This document shows positions 34,801 to 41,016 of a DNA stretch of 43,098 bases, piece after piece; position 1 is the stretch's first letter, and each line of letters opens with the position of its first letter. The DNA comes from a virus, in IMG/VR virus record IMGVR_UViG_3300028908_000017, positions 1-43,098 of that record; one strand, given 5' to 3'. Position numbers and translations under genes: made by a program. The notes under the pieces are model-generated. The model was not told where the DNA came from and did not search any database. It saw nothing but the letters and a program-made list of their open reading frames with translations.

Positions 34801-35428
34801 TTAACTCATTTGGATCAAAATGTTCATCTAGGTAATTTACGGTTTTGCGGGCGGCGTCTATCCCTTCTTTCAATACTTTATAATTAAGCATATTAATTCG
34901 ACCAGTAATTTCAGAACTGCCTTCTGCGAATTCAACGGCCGCTATCTGATAGACTTGGTCAAACGTCGGATTCTTTGATTGTATTTTAAGGGATGTTTCT
35001 ATATCCATTTCGATATGTTTCATGTTTTGATTCAACAATCCCTGAGACTTTATCTTATCAAATATTTCCCTTTTACTAACTACTCGATAACTGGATGTGG
35101 ACATATAAGAAACTAAATCGTGGCCAGTTATTGTTTTACCAGTAGCAATATTAACATACTCTCCCGATCCCACCTTAACAAAGTATTGCTGTTGTTGACC
35201 GGGAGGTTGGATAGAAATGGCCTGCCCTGTCGCAATTTGTGTATCCATAAGGGCAACCATCGTATTATCTTTAAGGACTTTTCTTATATTCCGAACTCCA
35301 CCCTTACTTAATAAGGATGAATGGCTGGAATCAGTAAAACTAGCACTGGATACATAAGCCAGCGAATCTTTTATTTTGGGGCGGGCTCCAGGATGTTCCT
35401 GTATATTTGTATTACTTGCGTCACTCAT
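31883..35428 (-). CDS. Large virion-type protein with a probable DEDDh exonuclease domain (1181 aa)
   Basis: Residues about 138-440 show the order of motifs of DnaQ-like 3'-5' exonucleases: HIEMDIET (D142, E144) followed by VYQIAAVEF; SSFNPGGLDQSLLDMLL (N304, D309); and VEAHEGIQDAVDAVNMI (H419, D424). A VHLDLGDSRMFALA strand and KVLDQLGIAG lie between them, as in the family. The middle is helical and basic. Near residue 750 there is a hydrophobic segment (IYIGSGLALGVGGAMIL), a possible membrane anchor. The C-terminal 350 residues are basic and low in hydrophobics, probably disordered. Such size and placement before the packaging genes suggest a virion protein that might be injected. The nuclease call is by motif order only and needs a profile search. 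Confidence 0.6.
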   Translation of the reverse strand: MSDASNTNIQEHPGARPKIKDSLAYVSSASFTDSSHSSLLSKGGVRNIRKVLKDNTMVALMDTQIATGQAISIQPPGQQQQYFVKVGSGEYVNIATGKTITGHDLVSYMSTSSYRVVSKREIFDKIKSQGLLNQNMKHIEMDIETSLKIQSKNPTFDQVYQIAAVEFAEGSSEITGRINMLNYKVLKEGIDAARKTVNYLDEHFDPNELSNKRVQQQILENWKSGQDMSNTLRRTYMNLIRTYIKDDSELLEHVEGRNGYHILQGTKGKTIIGNERGIRTYLREFATDVQQRIANNELTISSFNPGGLDQSLLDMLLRTSEDNPERVHLDLGDSRMFALAQQALLYHTTGPLFNNAVFPMYNKVLDQLGIAGSIRQELLMALYHGPTSKYNPASSEESLYNIIQAAKKGGVSKRFVEAHEGIQDAVDAVNMIYSTNNLIEEAFNESNTKIVGNVQKRMVAAYLKELTTRKVIDSRAGRSFVDAAGHKSAAYDLFYKFFDKTTDLERAKNKIETDTMAFAGRKMIGNLFGEARYQYELYKDVMLDDVKASTAVNSFLMGAFGAGFIKWAVTKAKARAKEEMLSEPEGLNHNSLPTIVRRLQLSDFGSARSPGNWTSLSYYLFKSIFEEARAKGLGKSVSNFLKHANNYVKHVVTTRSFKSAEDKVQPLKSSAKILGKDLFHKILKKDTEFKQTTKKVLKKTYEAASNLYNKTKHAYQKVSFDKHLLKRWSGAVVDKWKELPGETRIYIGSGLALGVGGAMILNTMRGSYDPYYDYHDYIERDYSLPRNYRQNIQYIRALRNVHNLAEQRLEEDESTTRFIQRQRYSDFGSKIQPLISGMWEKSVYKWGKLRPSLSKAVEMVRNTFRIFKKEEPKLIIQSNVPRLKMSKSKLRASITKAAYTSMEKDSALMTDAVNSVIERPTNYIPSASKGTLIPDSLRDIEGKASRGFSQVVARDSGKRISITHANAASVKKAAPVRNGVTEINKRIINKGTSTPYPNVRIDKEHIKVDQYVPVNGQVKHALDAAAPSYTTVKPPKLAKDDKISNFMNSDVKFRKIANRTAPMAGSDEYPFQVMKDSRVTKTSYPQKIGTLSDKLPKGEAATADYLLSRNEIPKVTPKMKRDLYVMKQDRDLAYKAHKYEAQITSNMMLTRRFGKLHRSYGSFMPYEAQSPLDIDFMPAWY

Positions 35429-35455
35429 TTATTATACATAATTATTCCATCCAGT

Positions 35456-36655
35456 CTAATTCTTTCTCTTCTTCTTTGATTTGACTTCTAATAACTTTCT
35501 ATGTTCTTGTACTTTATTTAATAGCGCCTTCACTCTCTGATCCCCAGTTACAGTGCCGGCTTTGGTTGCCGATCCTTTTCCAGCGCGAATATTCAATCTT
35601 TTCTTAATTTCAGGCGTTGCTAATAATGATTTTAATATTGTTGACTTTCTGTGGTCATTCTGTTTTCTAATATCAATTAATGGGTTGGCTTTTTTATTGA
35701 CAACGCGGGTTCCTGTCTTCGGATCAACTGAAATATCATCAATTAGGTATCCAGTCAAATTAAATAAATTACGGAGCCGCATATCCATTAAATCACACTC
35801 TACTAAGTTAATAATTAAATTATATTCAACAACACCAATCATATCATACTCATCAATTAACAACTGATCCAGGTAACCTTTTATCAAATCTTCAACATAC
35901 GCTTCTTCAATAGGGCAGCGCTCTCCCAATGGTTCTTTACCAATCTTATATAATGGACATGATATATTTCCACAATCTTCATGTCCTTTACAGATACTAA
36001 CTAATCCTTTGTAATCAATGGGTTCATGTCTGACTATTGTATCTATCTTCTGTAAATCATCTTCTGATAATAGATTTGGGTCTTTCTTCGATAATTTTGT
36101 TAGGTATTTACCGAGGATTGGCGCTTGCTTGCGTCCATCATCTTCTTCAGGTAACGATACTACTTTCTGTATATACGCATCTAAATCATTAATTATGTGT
36201 TCATGGCGGTCGTCAATCAAATTCATTACATTGGCAGTAAATTCATCCCAACTACTATGAGTTTGGCCGCCGTGTCGTTTTGGTACATCTCTTTTACTTG
36301 TTATGTTGGGTATGGGTTTTTCTTCTTCAGTCAGTTTTTTCATGGTTTCAATGTGTTGTAATAAAGCCGTCTTTGATTGTTCCATTGAATGTAATAACTC
36401 GGGTTCCTTTATGTTTTTGACGACCTTATCCAGCTTCTCTTTACCCAACTTCCGTTTCTTATCTAATACTTTATCTTTAACAACCTTTTTGATGGAATCG
36501 ACTGCTATCTCTTCCGTCTTTGTTTTATTCTCTTCGTTATTCACCATTATTTTTAAAACAACGCCCTTTTCAGTTAATTTAATTTCTCTCGATATAATGT
36601 TAGGCGTCTTACTAGATTCTTTATGTCCATCAATGCGCGCTTTTATCTGACTCAT
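35456..36655 (-). CDS. Cysteine-cluster protein, possibly small terminase-like (399 aa)
   Basis: A very Lys/Glu-rich N-terminal 110 residues is followed by a helical region. A cluster CKGHEDCGNISCPLYKIGKE...ERCP (about residues 228-256) could bind zinc or an iron-sulphur cluster. After it are helices (LIKGYLDQLLIDEYDMIGVV, NLIINLVECDLMDMRLRNLF) and a basic tail. A Cys cluster of this kind followed by a helical segment reminds me of proteins annotated as small terminase subunits in large Gram-positive phages, but I cannot confirm it. An alternative is a DNA-binding assembly or regulatory protein. Upstream of the large structural genes. Confidence 0.45.
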   Translation of the reverse strand: MSQIKARIDGHKESSKTPNIISREIKLTEKGVVLKIMVNNEENKTKTEEIAVDSIKKVVKDKVLDKKRKLGKEKLDKVVKNIKEPELLHSMEQSKTALLQHIETMKKLTEEEKPIPNITSKRDVPKRHGGQTHSSWDEFTANVMNLIDDRHEHIINDLDAYIQKVVSLPEEDDGRKQAPILGKYLTKLSKKDPNLLSEDDLQKIDTIVRHEPIDYKGLVSICKGHEDCGNISCPLYKIGKEPLGERCPIEEAYVEDLIKGYLDQLLIDEYDMIGVVEYNLIINLVECDLMDMRLRNLFNLTGYLIDDISVDPKTGTRVVNKKANPLIDIRKQNDHRKSTILKSLLATPEIKKRLNIRAGKGSATKAGTVTGDQRVKALLNKVQEHRKLLEVKSKKKRKN

Positions 36656-36657
36656 AA

Positions 36658-37068
36658 TTATTGTCCTGGTTGATTTATTTTTAATCCAACAAAATCATAT
36701 ATACTCGGATCAAAGTTAGTATAATAATATCTACCATAATCAATAGGACGGCCATCCCATTTTGATGTATCAAAACTATCCAATTTCTCTACAAATGGCT
36801 CCGGCCTTAATACCGTTTTAATGGACACCATCAAATACCAATCCCTAACGTTGGCAGATGGGCGTGCAATGAATATATGTAATGATGTATTCTTATAACC
36901 AAAATGCTGACGAATTTCTTCATTGAGATCAACTAACGTATCAACAAAATGGCGCATTCCTTCCGGCCAATTTTTGCTGACAAACTGATCAAAATAATCC
37001 AATTTACATTCAATATGAATACTTTCTGGTAATGATTTTGCTAACTTACTAAATTTAATATCTGCCAT
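36658..37068 (-). CDS. Unknown protein (136 aa)
   Basis: MADIKFSKLAKSLPESIHIE after AAAGGAG. It has alternating strands and helices (FVDTLVDLNEEIRQHFGYKN, LHIFIARP, WYLMVSIKTVL) with no Cys motif or membrane segment. Family not recognised. The upstream leader contains a strong GNRA-capped hairpin (37103-37125). Confidence 0.5.
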   Translation of the reverse strand: MADIKFSKLAKSLPESIHIECKLDYFDQFVSKNWPEGMRHFVDTLVDLNEEIRQHFGYKNTSLHIFIARPSANVRDWYLMVSIKTVLRPEPFVEKLDSFDTSKWDGRPIDYGRYYYTNFDPSIYDFVGLKINQPGQ

Positions 37069-37203
37069 TGTCTATCTCCTTTGTGTAAAATTAATTGATT
37101 TTATCCCCCCTGTTTCCAGGGGGATCAGTCACGACCCTTCACAACAATGCGTTACAGGCCGTCTTAACCATTTTAAGTGTTTCATAATATTACAACACCT
37201 CCA
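37069..37203 (-). promoter_or_regulatory. Leader with GAAA-capped hairpin and an 18-codon ORF
   Basis: The stem CCCCCTG-GAAA-CAGGGGG (37103-37125) has a near-perfect GC-rich 7-bp core and no U-run, so it is not a terminator. Just before it an ATG at 37185, 12 nt after a GGAGG, opens an 18-codon frame (MKHLKWLRRPVTHCCEGS) ending at 37129, immediately before the hairpin. This looks like a leader peptide/attenuator layout or a small structured RNA; neither is established. Confidence 0.4.
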
Positions 37204-37638
37204 TTAGGATTTGGCGTCATCCTCGCACCGCGGACACGGTGTTAATGTATATAGTTCTCTATGAGATAGAAAACTATCTAACTGTGCATTAATCATTTGT
37301 GCGACTTTTGCATAATCTAACATTTGGACATTACTATCTACATCTTCTTCAAACTCATCCAATAATTCTAAACTATGAACAAAGGCCAGCACTAGGTGTT
37401 TAACTACACACCAAACCCCACGCGTAGCGGGTCTCAACTTTACTAAATCATTCATTAACTCTCGACGTAATATGCGCGCACGCTTTAATTGATACCGTAA
37501 AAAACTCAACTGGTCATGTAATTCATCTTCTTTGTGAATATTCAATGTTATTGTCTCCGCAATATGCAATTCAACATGTGCCATATTAGCAATTAATAAT
37601 ATTAACTCCATAACTGGCTGACGAACATTATTATCCAT
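37204..37638 (-). CDS. Unknown helical protein (144 aa)
   Basis: The frame is open from 37665, but the AGGAGG site lies inside it, 8 nt before an ATG at 37638 (MDNNVRQPVMELILLI), which I take as the start; the ATG at 37641 is equally usable. The start overlaps the stop of the previous gene, suggesting coupled translation. The protein is mostly helical (HDQLSFLRYQLKRARILRRE), ending in a CPRCEDD motif that has only one Cys pair. No family recognised. Confidence 0.5.
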   Translation of the reverse strand: MDNNVRQPVMELILLIANMAHVELHIAETITLNIHKEDELHDQLSFLRYQLKRARILRRELMNDLVKLRPATRGVWCVVKHLVLAFVHSLELLDEFEEDVDSNVQMLDYAKVAQMINAQLDSFLSHRELYTLTPCPRCEDDAKS

Positions 37639-38080
37639 CATACTTACCTCCTGAAATCCGGCCAACTTTAATGAATAATGTTTGATAGGATGCCGGCCTA
37701 TATATTACAAATAATCCAATCTTTAATGAACTCGTTCCATAAACAACGACTTCTGGTCCATCAATCTCAACTACATTTGTATCCTTCGGAGATACAGTTT
37801 TCCATTGATAGACACTTGGCTCAATTTCCTGGTAAAAAGCATAATATGAGTTGGCGGCCTTGTCCGATCGAATCAGGCGTGGCCTGTAAATACGATATGA
37901 AACCAAATTCATATTGTCCCTAGATGGCATAAATAAACCAACTCCCATCGCAATAACTAAACCAACAAATAAACCAATGATGGAATCCATCAGAGCTGCC
38001 TTCCAGCCATTATCCTTATACTTCTTACTCCACAATCCATGAAGCAGAAACAATCCGACAAAAATAAATATTGTAATCAT
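37631..38080 (-). CDS. Small membrane protein (149 aa)
   Basis: Two hydrophobic segments are at the N-terminus (MITIFIFVGLFLLHGLW and IIGLFVGLVIAMGVGLFM), separated by a short basic loop, so probably two transmembrane helices. A roughly 90-residue beta-prone domain follows (VVEIDGPEVVVYGTSSLKIG). The ribosome site is AAGGAGG. It is not an obvious holin because the soluble domain is large. Possibly an inner-membrane host-takeover or lysis-related protein; unknown. Confidence 0.5.
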   Translation of the reverse strand: MITIFIFVGLFLLHGLWSKKYKDNGWKAALMDSIIGLFVGLVIAMGVGLFMPSRDNMNLVSYRIYRPRLIRSDKAANSYYAFYQEIEPSVYQWKTVSPKDTNVVEIDGPEVVVYGTSSLKIGLFVIYRPASYQTLFIKVGRISGGKYDG

Positions 38081-38111
38081 AATATATAACCTCCTTAATT
38101 ATATAAAGTCA

Positions 38112-38726
38112 TTAATTCTTTTCTCCACTTGGAGCAATAGATTGTAGATGCCCAGCAATGGCGATTAGCGCCGCTTCAATGACATCTAATCGATCGGCAT
38201 CTACAATCATTTTGCCATAATCATCCATAACTATATAATCTTTAATCTTATCTTTAGCTTCTTCCTTCTTCTTTATTCCAATTAACTTTTTCCATGTCTG
38301 AACTGGAATCATATATATATTGGCTCCATCCACTACTGATGAAAGAAAGATGGTGGCAAACTTAATTAACTGTCCGAATATCATCCCAAACGTGAATGCA
38401 CTCTGTTTGGAATCCGTGGGCATTGAATGTACTTTCTCAATATATACTGTAGTTGAGATGGCGCCACTCTGGATATCATTAACGATCTTAACGCCTTCAT
38501 GCTGAGATTTGGATTCTTTACTATTTGTTGGTTTCCAAGATAAAATGGTGGCCATCTCATCCAGTATATTCTTATCTTTATTATAAAAACTCACATCCAT
38601 CTTAAACAATACATTATATTTACCTTTCTCTTTATCTGATGGATGTAATCCCACAACAGCACCATGGCGACCGGGGTCAATTCCAACTAATATCTCCAAT
38701 ACATCTTTGTTCTTTGATTTGTGCAT
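38112..38726 (-). CDS. RuvC-like Holliday junction resolvase
   Basis: 204 aa. It carries the RNase H-fold motifs of RuvC-type resolvases: VGIDPGRHGAVV (first Asp), VYIEKVHSMP (catalytic Glu), MIPVQTWKKLIGI, and a final acidic helix DRLDVIEAALIA. In the second motif and its following stretch (SAFTFGMIFGQL) it resembles phage RuvC-like proteins. The residue before the final helix alanines is Glu rather than the more common Asp, though D183/D186 nearby could serve. It would cut branched DNA before packaging, as resolvases encoded near terminase genes do. The ribosome site is AAGGAGG. Confidence 0.8.
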   Translation of the reverse strand: MHKSKNKDVLEILVGIDPGRHGAVVGLHPSDKEKGKYNVLFKMDVSFYNKDKNILDEMATILSWKPTNSKESKSQHEGVKIVNDIQSGAISTTVYIEKVHSMPTDSKQSAFTFGMIFGQLIKFATIFLSSVVDGANIYMIPVQTWKKLIGIKKKEEAKDKIKDYIVMDDYGKMIVDADRLDVIEAALIAIAGHLQSIAPSGEKN

Positions 38727-38750
38727 TATATTCCTCCTTATGTTATTATG

Positions 38751-39473
38751 TTATTTAATTCCTGATGAGCCAAAACCACCTAATCCACGAGTCGTTGGGA
38801 ATATCTTATCAAAATACTTGAATAAACTCTTACTGAATGATTTCACCAAACTAACTTGGGACTCCATACCATAAACAAATGAGAAGCGCGCCTGTGCAAT
38901 GCGATCACCATCATATACAATAAACTCATTTTTCTTATCAGTATTCAATAAAATGGCGCCCACTTCATTGCGATAATTAAAATCTACGGTCCCCGGAGAA
39001 TTAACTAATGTGATACCTGCTTTATATGCGAGGCCGCTTCTTGGACGAATATCCAATGCCACAAATGTCGGCATAGATACTTTCAATCCTGTTGGAATTA
39101 GTTTTCTATCTCCTGCGTGAATAACTTCAAATTGTTCTTTTTCTTGCTTATCTTTTAATTCAATTCTGGCGCGGATATCAAACCAATAAGCAGTCAAAAG
39201 GCGCCTTCGCATAATGCTCGCATCCACATCATTATCATCAATTTCAATATATGTTTGATGTACATCATATTTCTTATCGGGGAAACACATAACAATAGTC
39301 CGTTCTGGTGCAATCACCATAATATCTTTGGTAGGCTGTAACTTATTGTGACAATCATAACAATAATATTCATCATGTTTGTCATCTATTGTATAAACTG
39401 GCGCATCACAACAAACACTAATCATGTTTCTTTGCGCGTGTTTTGTGTGCTTATCTTTACTTTCGTTACTCAT
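38751..39473 (-). CDS. dut: dUTPase with N-terminal zinc ribbon
   Basis: The trimeric dUTPase motifs are all present: AYWFDIRARIEL (I), RPRSGLAYKAGI (II), NSPGTVDFNYRNEVGAILLN (III), GDRIAQARF (IV) and TTRGLGGFGSSGIK (V, the C-terminal arm). It converts dUTP to dUMP and pyrophosphate. Unusually, residues about 20-45 carry a CC...CYDC cluster (VCCDAPV and YYCYDC) that looks like a zinc ribbon and is not part of the usual enzyme, and there is an extra segment of about 40 residues before motif I. At 240 residues it is about 90 longer than a standard enzyme. A candidate promoter lies directly upstream (39495-39524). Confidence 0.88.
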   Translation of the reverse strand: MSNESKDKHTKHAQRNMISVCCDAPVYTIDDKHDEYYCYDCHNKLQPTKDIMVIAPERTIVMCFPDKKYDVHQTYIEIDDNDVDASIMRRRLLTAYWFDIRARIELKDKQEKEQFEVIHAGDRKLIPTGLKVSMPTFVALDIRPRSGLAYKAGITLVNSPGTVDFNYRNEVGAILLNTDKKNEFIVYDGDRIAQARFSFVYGMESQVSLVKSFSKSLFKYFDKIFPTTRGLGGFGSSGIK

Positions 39474-39494
39474 TTTTTACTCCTTTCAATATAT

Positions 39495-39524
39495 ATTATA
39501 AAACATTATATTTTATACATTCAA
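39495..39524 (-). promoter_or_regulatory. Candidate promoter for the dUTPase gene
   Basis: TTGAAT (39524-39519), 18-nt spacer, TATAAT (39500-39495), then AAAGGAG and the ATG at 39473. It follows an intergenic hairpin. Confidence 0.55.
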
Positions 39525-39540
39525 CGATTCACCTTAATTC

Positions 39541-39596
39541 TTCCTTAGGCTTAGACTCGCCTAAAATATACGTTTTGTTATATTTTAGGAAGGTCC
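39541..39596 (-). repeat. Long AT-rich intergenic hairpin
   Basis: Arms CCTAAAATATA and TATATTTTAGG form an 11-bp stem with an 8-nt loop, flanked by complementary outer sequences (TTCC / GGAA). There is no clear U-run. It lies just after the metallophosphoesterase stop and may act as an RNA-processing or stability element or a weak terminator. Confidence 0.5.
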
Positions 39597-40724
39597 TTAA
39601 TTTAACTTTATATTGTATCTGAATGTTATTCCTTTGTTCTTGTGGACACCAAATAATAATTGATATGGGTCATTTACCATAGTGAGGCTGCCCAACGAAT
39701 ATTCTGTTCCTCCAACGAGGCTGCCATTGAGTAAAATTTCACCTGATACTGTCTGCAGCATCCCGGTATTATGAAAGTGCCCTAAACAAACATAATTCAA
39801 GAACTTGCCTTGGTTGGCCAGAATCTCTTTAAATCGCGTGACTGTTCTTTGAATCCCATAGAATGGAATAGAATTCCAACTTCTTATGGAATCCCCATGT
39901 AACAATAGGAATTTATAATTGTATATCTCATCCAATGCGAAAAATGACTTTGGAATAATAAACTCGATATTCTTTGCTTTCTGGCACATGAACTCTATAT
40001 TCTTATACAATATATAATCCCAGTTTATGTAGCGGCGTTTGAATGGTTTCTTTCCGTTGCGGCGCATCTCACCATGATTTCCAACAACTCCAATAAACTT
40101 AACAGATTTGAACTTAGCCGCAAACTGAATTAACATTTTACTAATTAACTCTGCGCCTTGATATAACCAATCAATCAAATCTCCGTCTGCGGTTTCAATT
40201 AACTCAGTATGAATCAAACCACTAATCATATCTCCCAATGCATATACACGCATTTCCTGGAGATTGTAAGAATGGCGCAAATTGTCCGTTATACTAATGG
40301 TTGCTTCTGTTAATTTCTCAACGCGTTGCTGCGCGATATTCATATCATACGCATTGAGGCCACCCATCTCTTCACCGCTAACGCGCTCACCAAAATGAAA
40401 GTCAGATAAATTCAACACAGTCACTTCCGTATCCAACTTCTTATTTGGTTTTGTATATACGTTAGTTAATGGTTGGATATATATATTCTTGTTATATATG
40501 GCATCAATTAACTTATCTTCAATGGCACCTTCATACAATGCGTGCTTTAGTCTATTCTGTAACTCATTAATCTTCTGCTTATAAAATTCCACTTCCTTAT
40601 TTAGTTTAACGATAGCACTCATTTCATTTTTCAATTTTTCTTCTTCTTTCTTTGAGATAGGCGGCTTTTTCTTTGTCTTTTTCACACTCTTATCCACAAT
40701 TTGTTTACTAGACTTCTTACTCAT
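39597..40724 (-). CDS. Calcineurin-like metallophosphoesterase with N-terminal coiled coil
   Basis: 375 aa. A Lys-rich, coiled-coil N-terminus (KEVEFYKQKINELQNRLKHA) precedes the catalytic domain. The five metal-binding motifs are clear: LSDFHFGE (DxH), YALGDMISG (GD), VVGNHGEMRR (GNH), LLLHGDSI (H) and CLGHFHNTG (GHxH). Phage enzymes of this class are variously nucleases or phosphatases; similarity of order to SbcD/Mre11-type enzymes is general only. Lying with dUTPase and resolvase, it probably works on DNA or nucleotides. The ribosome site is GGAGG. Confidence 0.8.
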   Translation of the reverse strand: MSKKSSKQIVDKSVKKTKKKPPISKKEEEKLKNEMSAIVKLNKEVEFYKQKINELQNRLKHALYEGAIEDKLIDAIYNKNIYIQPLTNVYTKPNKKLDTEVTVLNLSDFHFGERVSGEEMGGLNAYDMNIAQQRVEKLTEATISITDNLRHSYNLQEMRVYALGDMISGLIHTELIETADGDLIDWLYQGAELISKMLIQFAAKFKSVKFIGVVGNHGEMRRNGKKPFKRRYINWDYILYKNIEFMCQKAKNIEFIIPKSFFALDEIYNYKFLLLHGDSIRSWNSIPFYGIQRTVTRFKEILANQGKFLNYVCLGHFHNTGMLQTVSGEILLNGSLVGGTEYSLGSLTMVNDPYQLLFGVHKNKGITFRYNIKLN

Positions 40725-40747
40725 AATAATATTTCCTCCAATAATTA

Positions 40748-40987
40748 TTAAACTTGCTGGTACATATATACAATTGAGTGGTACGATTTGTTTGGTAAAA
40801 TGCCGGCATGATGAATATCAATGGGGCGCGCTTCAATTTCATACTTAGCATATTTTAACTTATCTAATTCAAATTCTGTCCAAGTTCCTCTTACGGTCTT
40901 GGTTGCTTTGAGACGCTTTAACTCTTCTGGAGTTAAGACTGCTTTTCTTGTTTGTTTTTTGTTTTTTGCTGTTTTACCTTTGTTCAT
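40748..40987 (-). CDS. Small basic protein with SANT/Myb-like helix region (79 aa)
   Basis: A basic N-terminus (NKGKTAKNKKQTRKAVLTPE) is followed by RGTWTEFELDKLKYAKYE and LPNKSYHSIVYMY. This spacing (a WT-E-EL start and a LPxKSxxSIxxxY third helix) is similar to Myb/SANT-type DNA-binding domains. It may bind DNA as a small regulator. AAGGAGG precedes the ATG, and it lies 29 nt after the NrdJ stop. Confidence 0.5.
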   Translation of the reverse strand: MNKGKTAKNKKQTRKAVLTPEELKRLKATKTVRGTWTEFELDKLKYAKYEIEARPIDIHHAGILPNKSYHSIVYMYQQV

Positions 40988-41016
40988 AGATATATACCTC
41001 CTTCACTGTTTTCATT

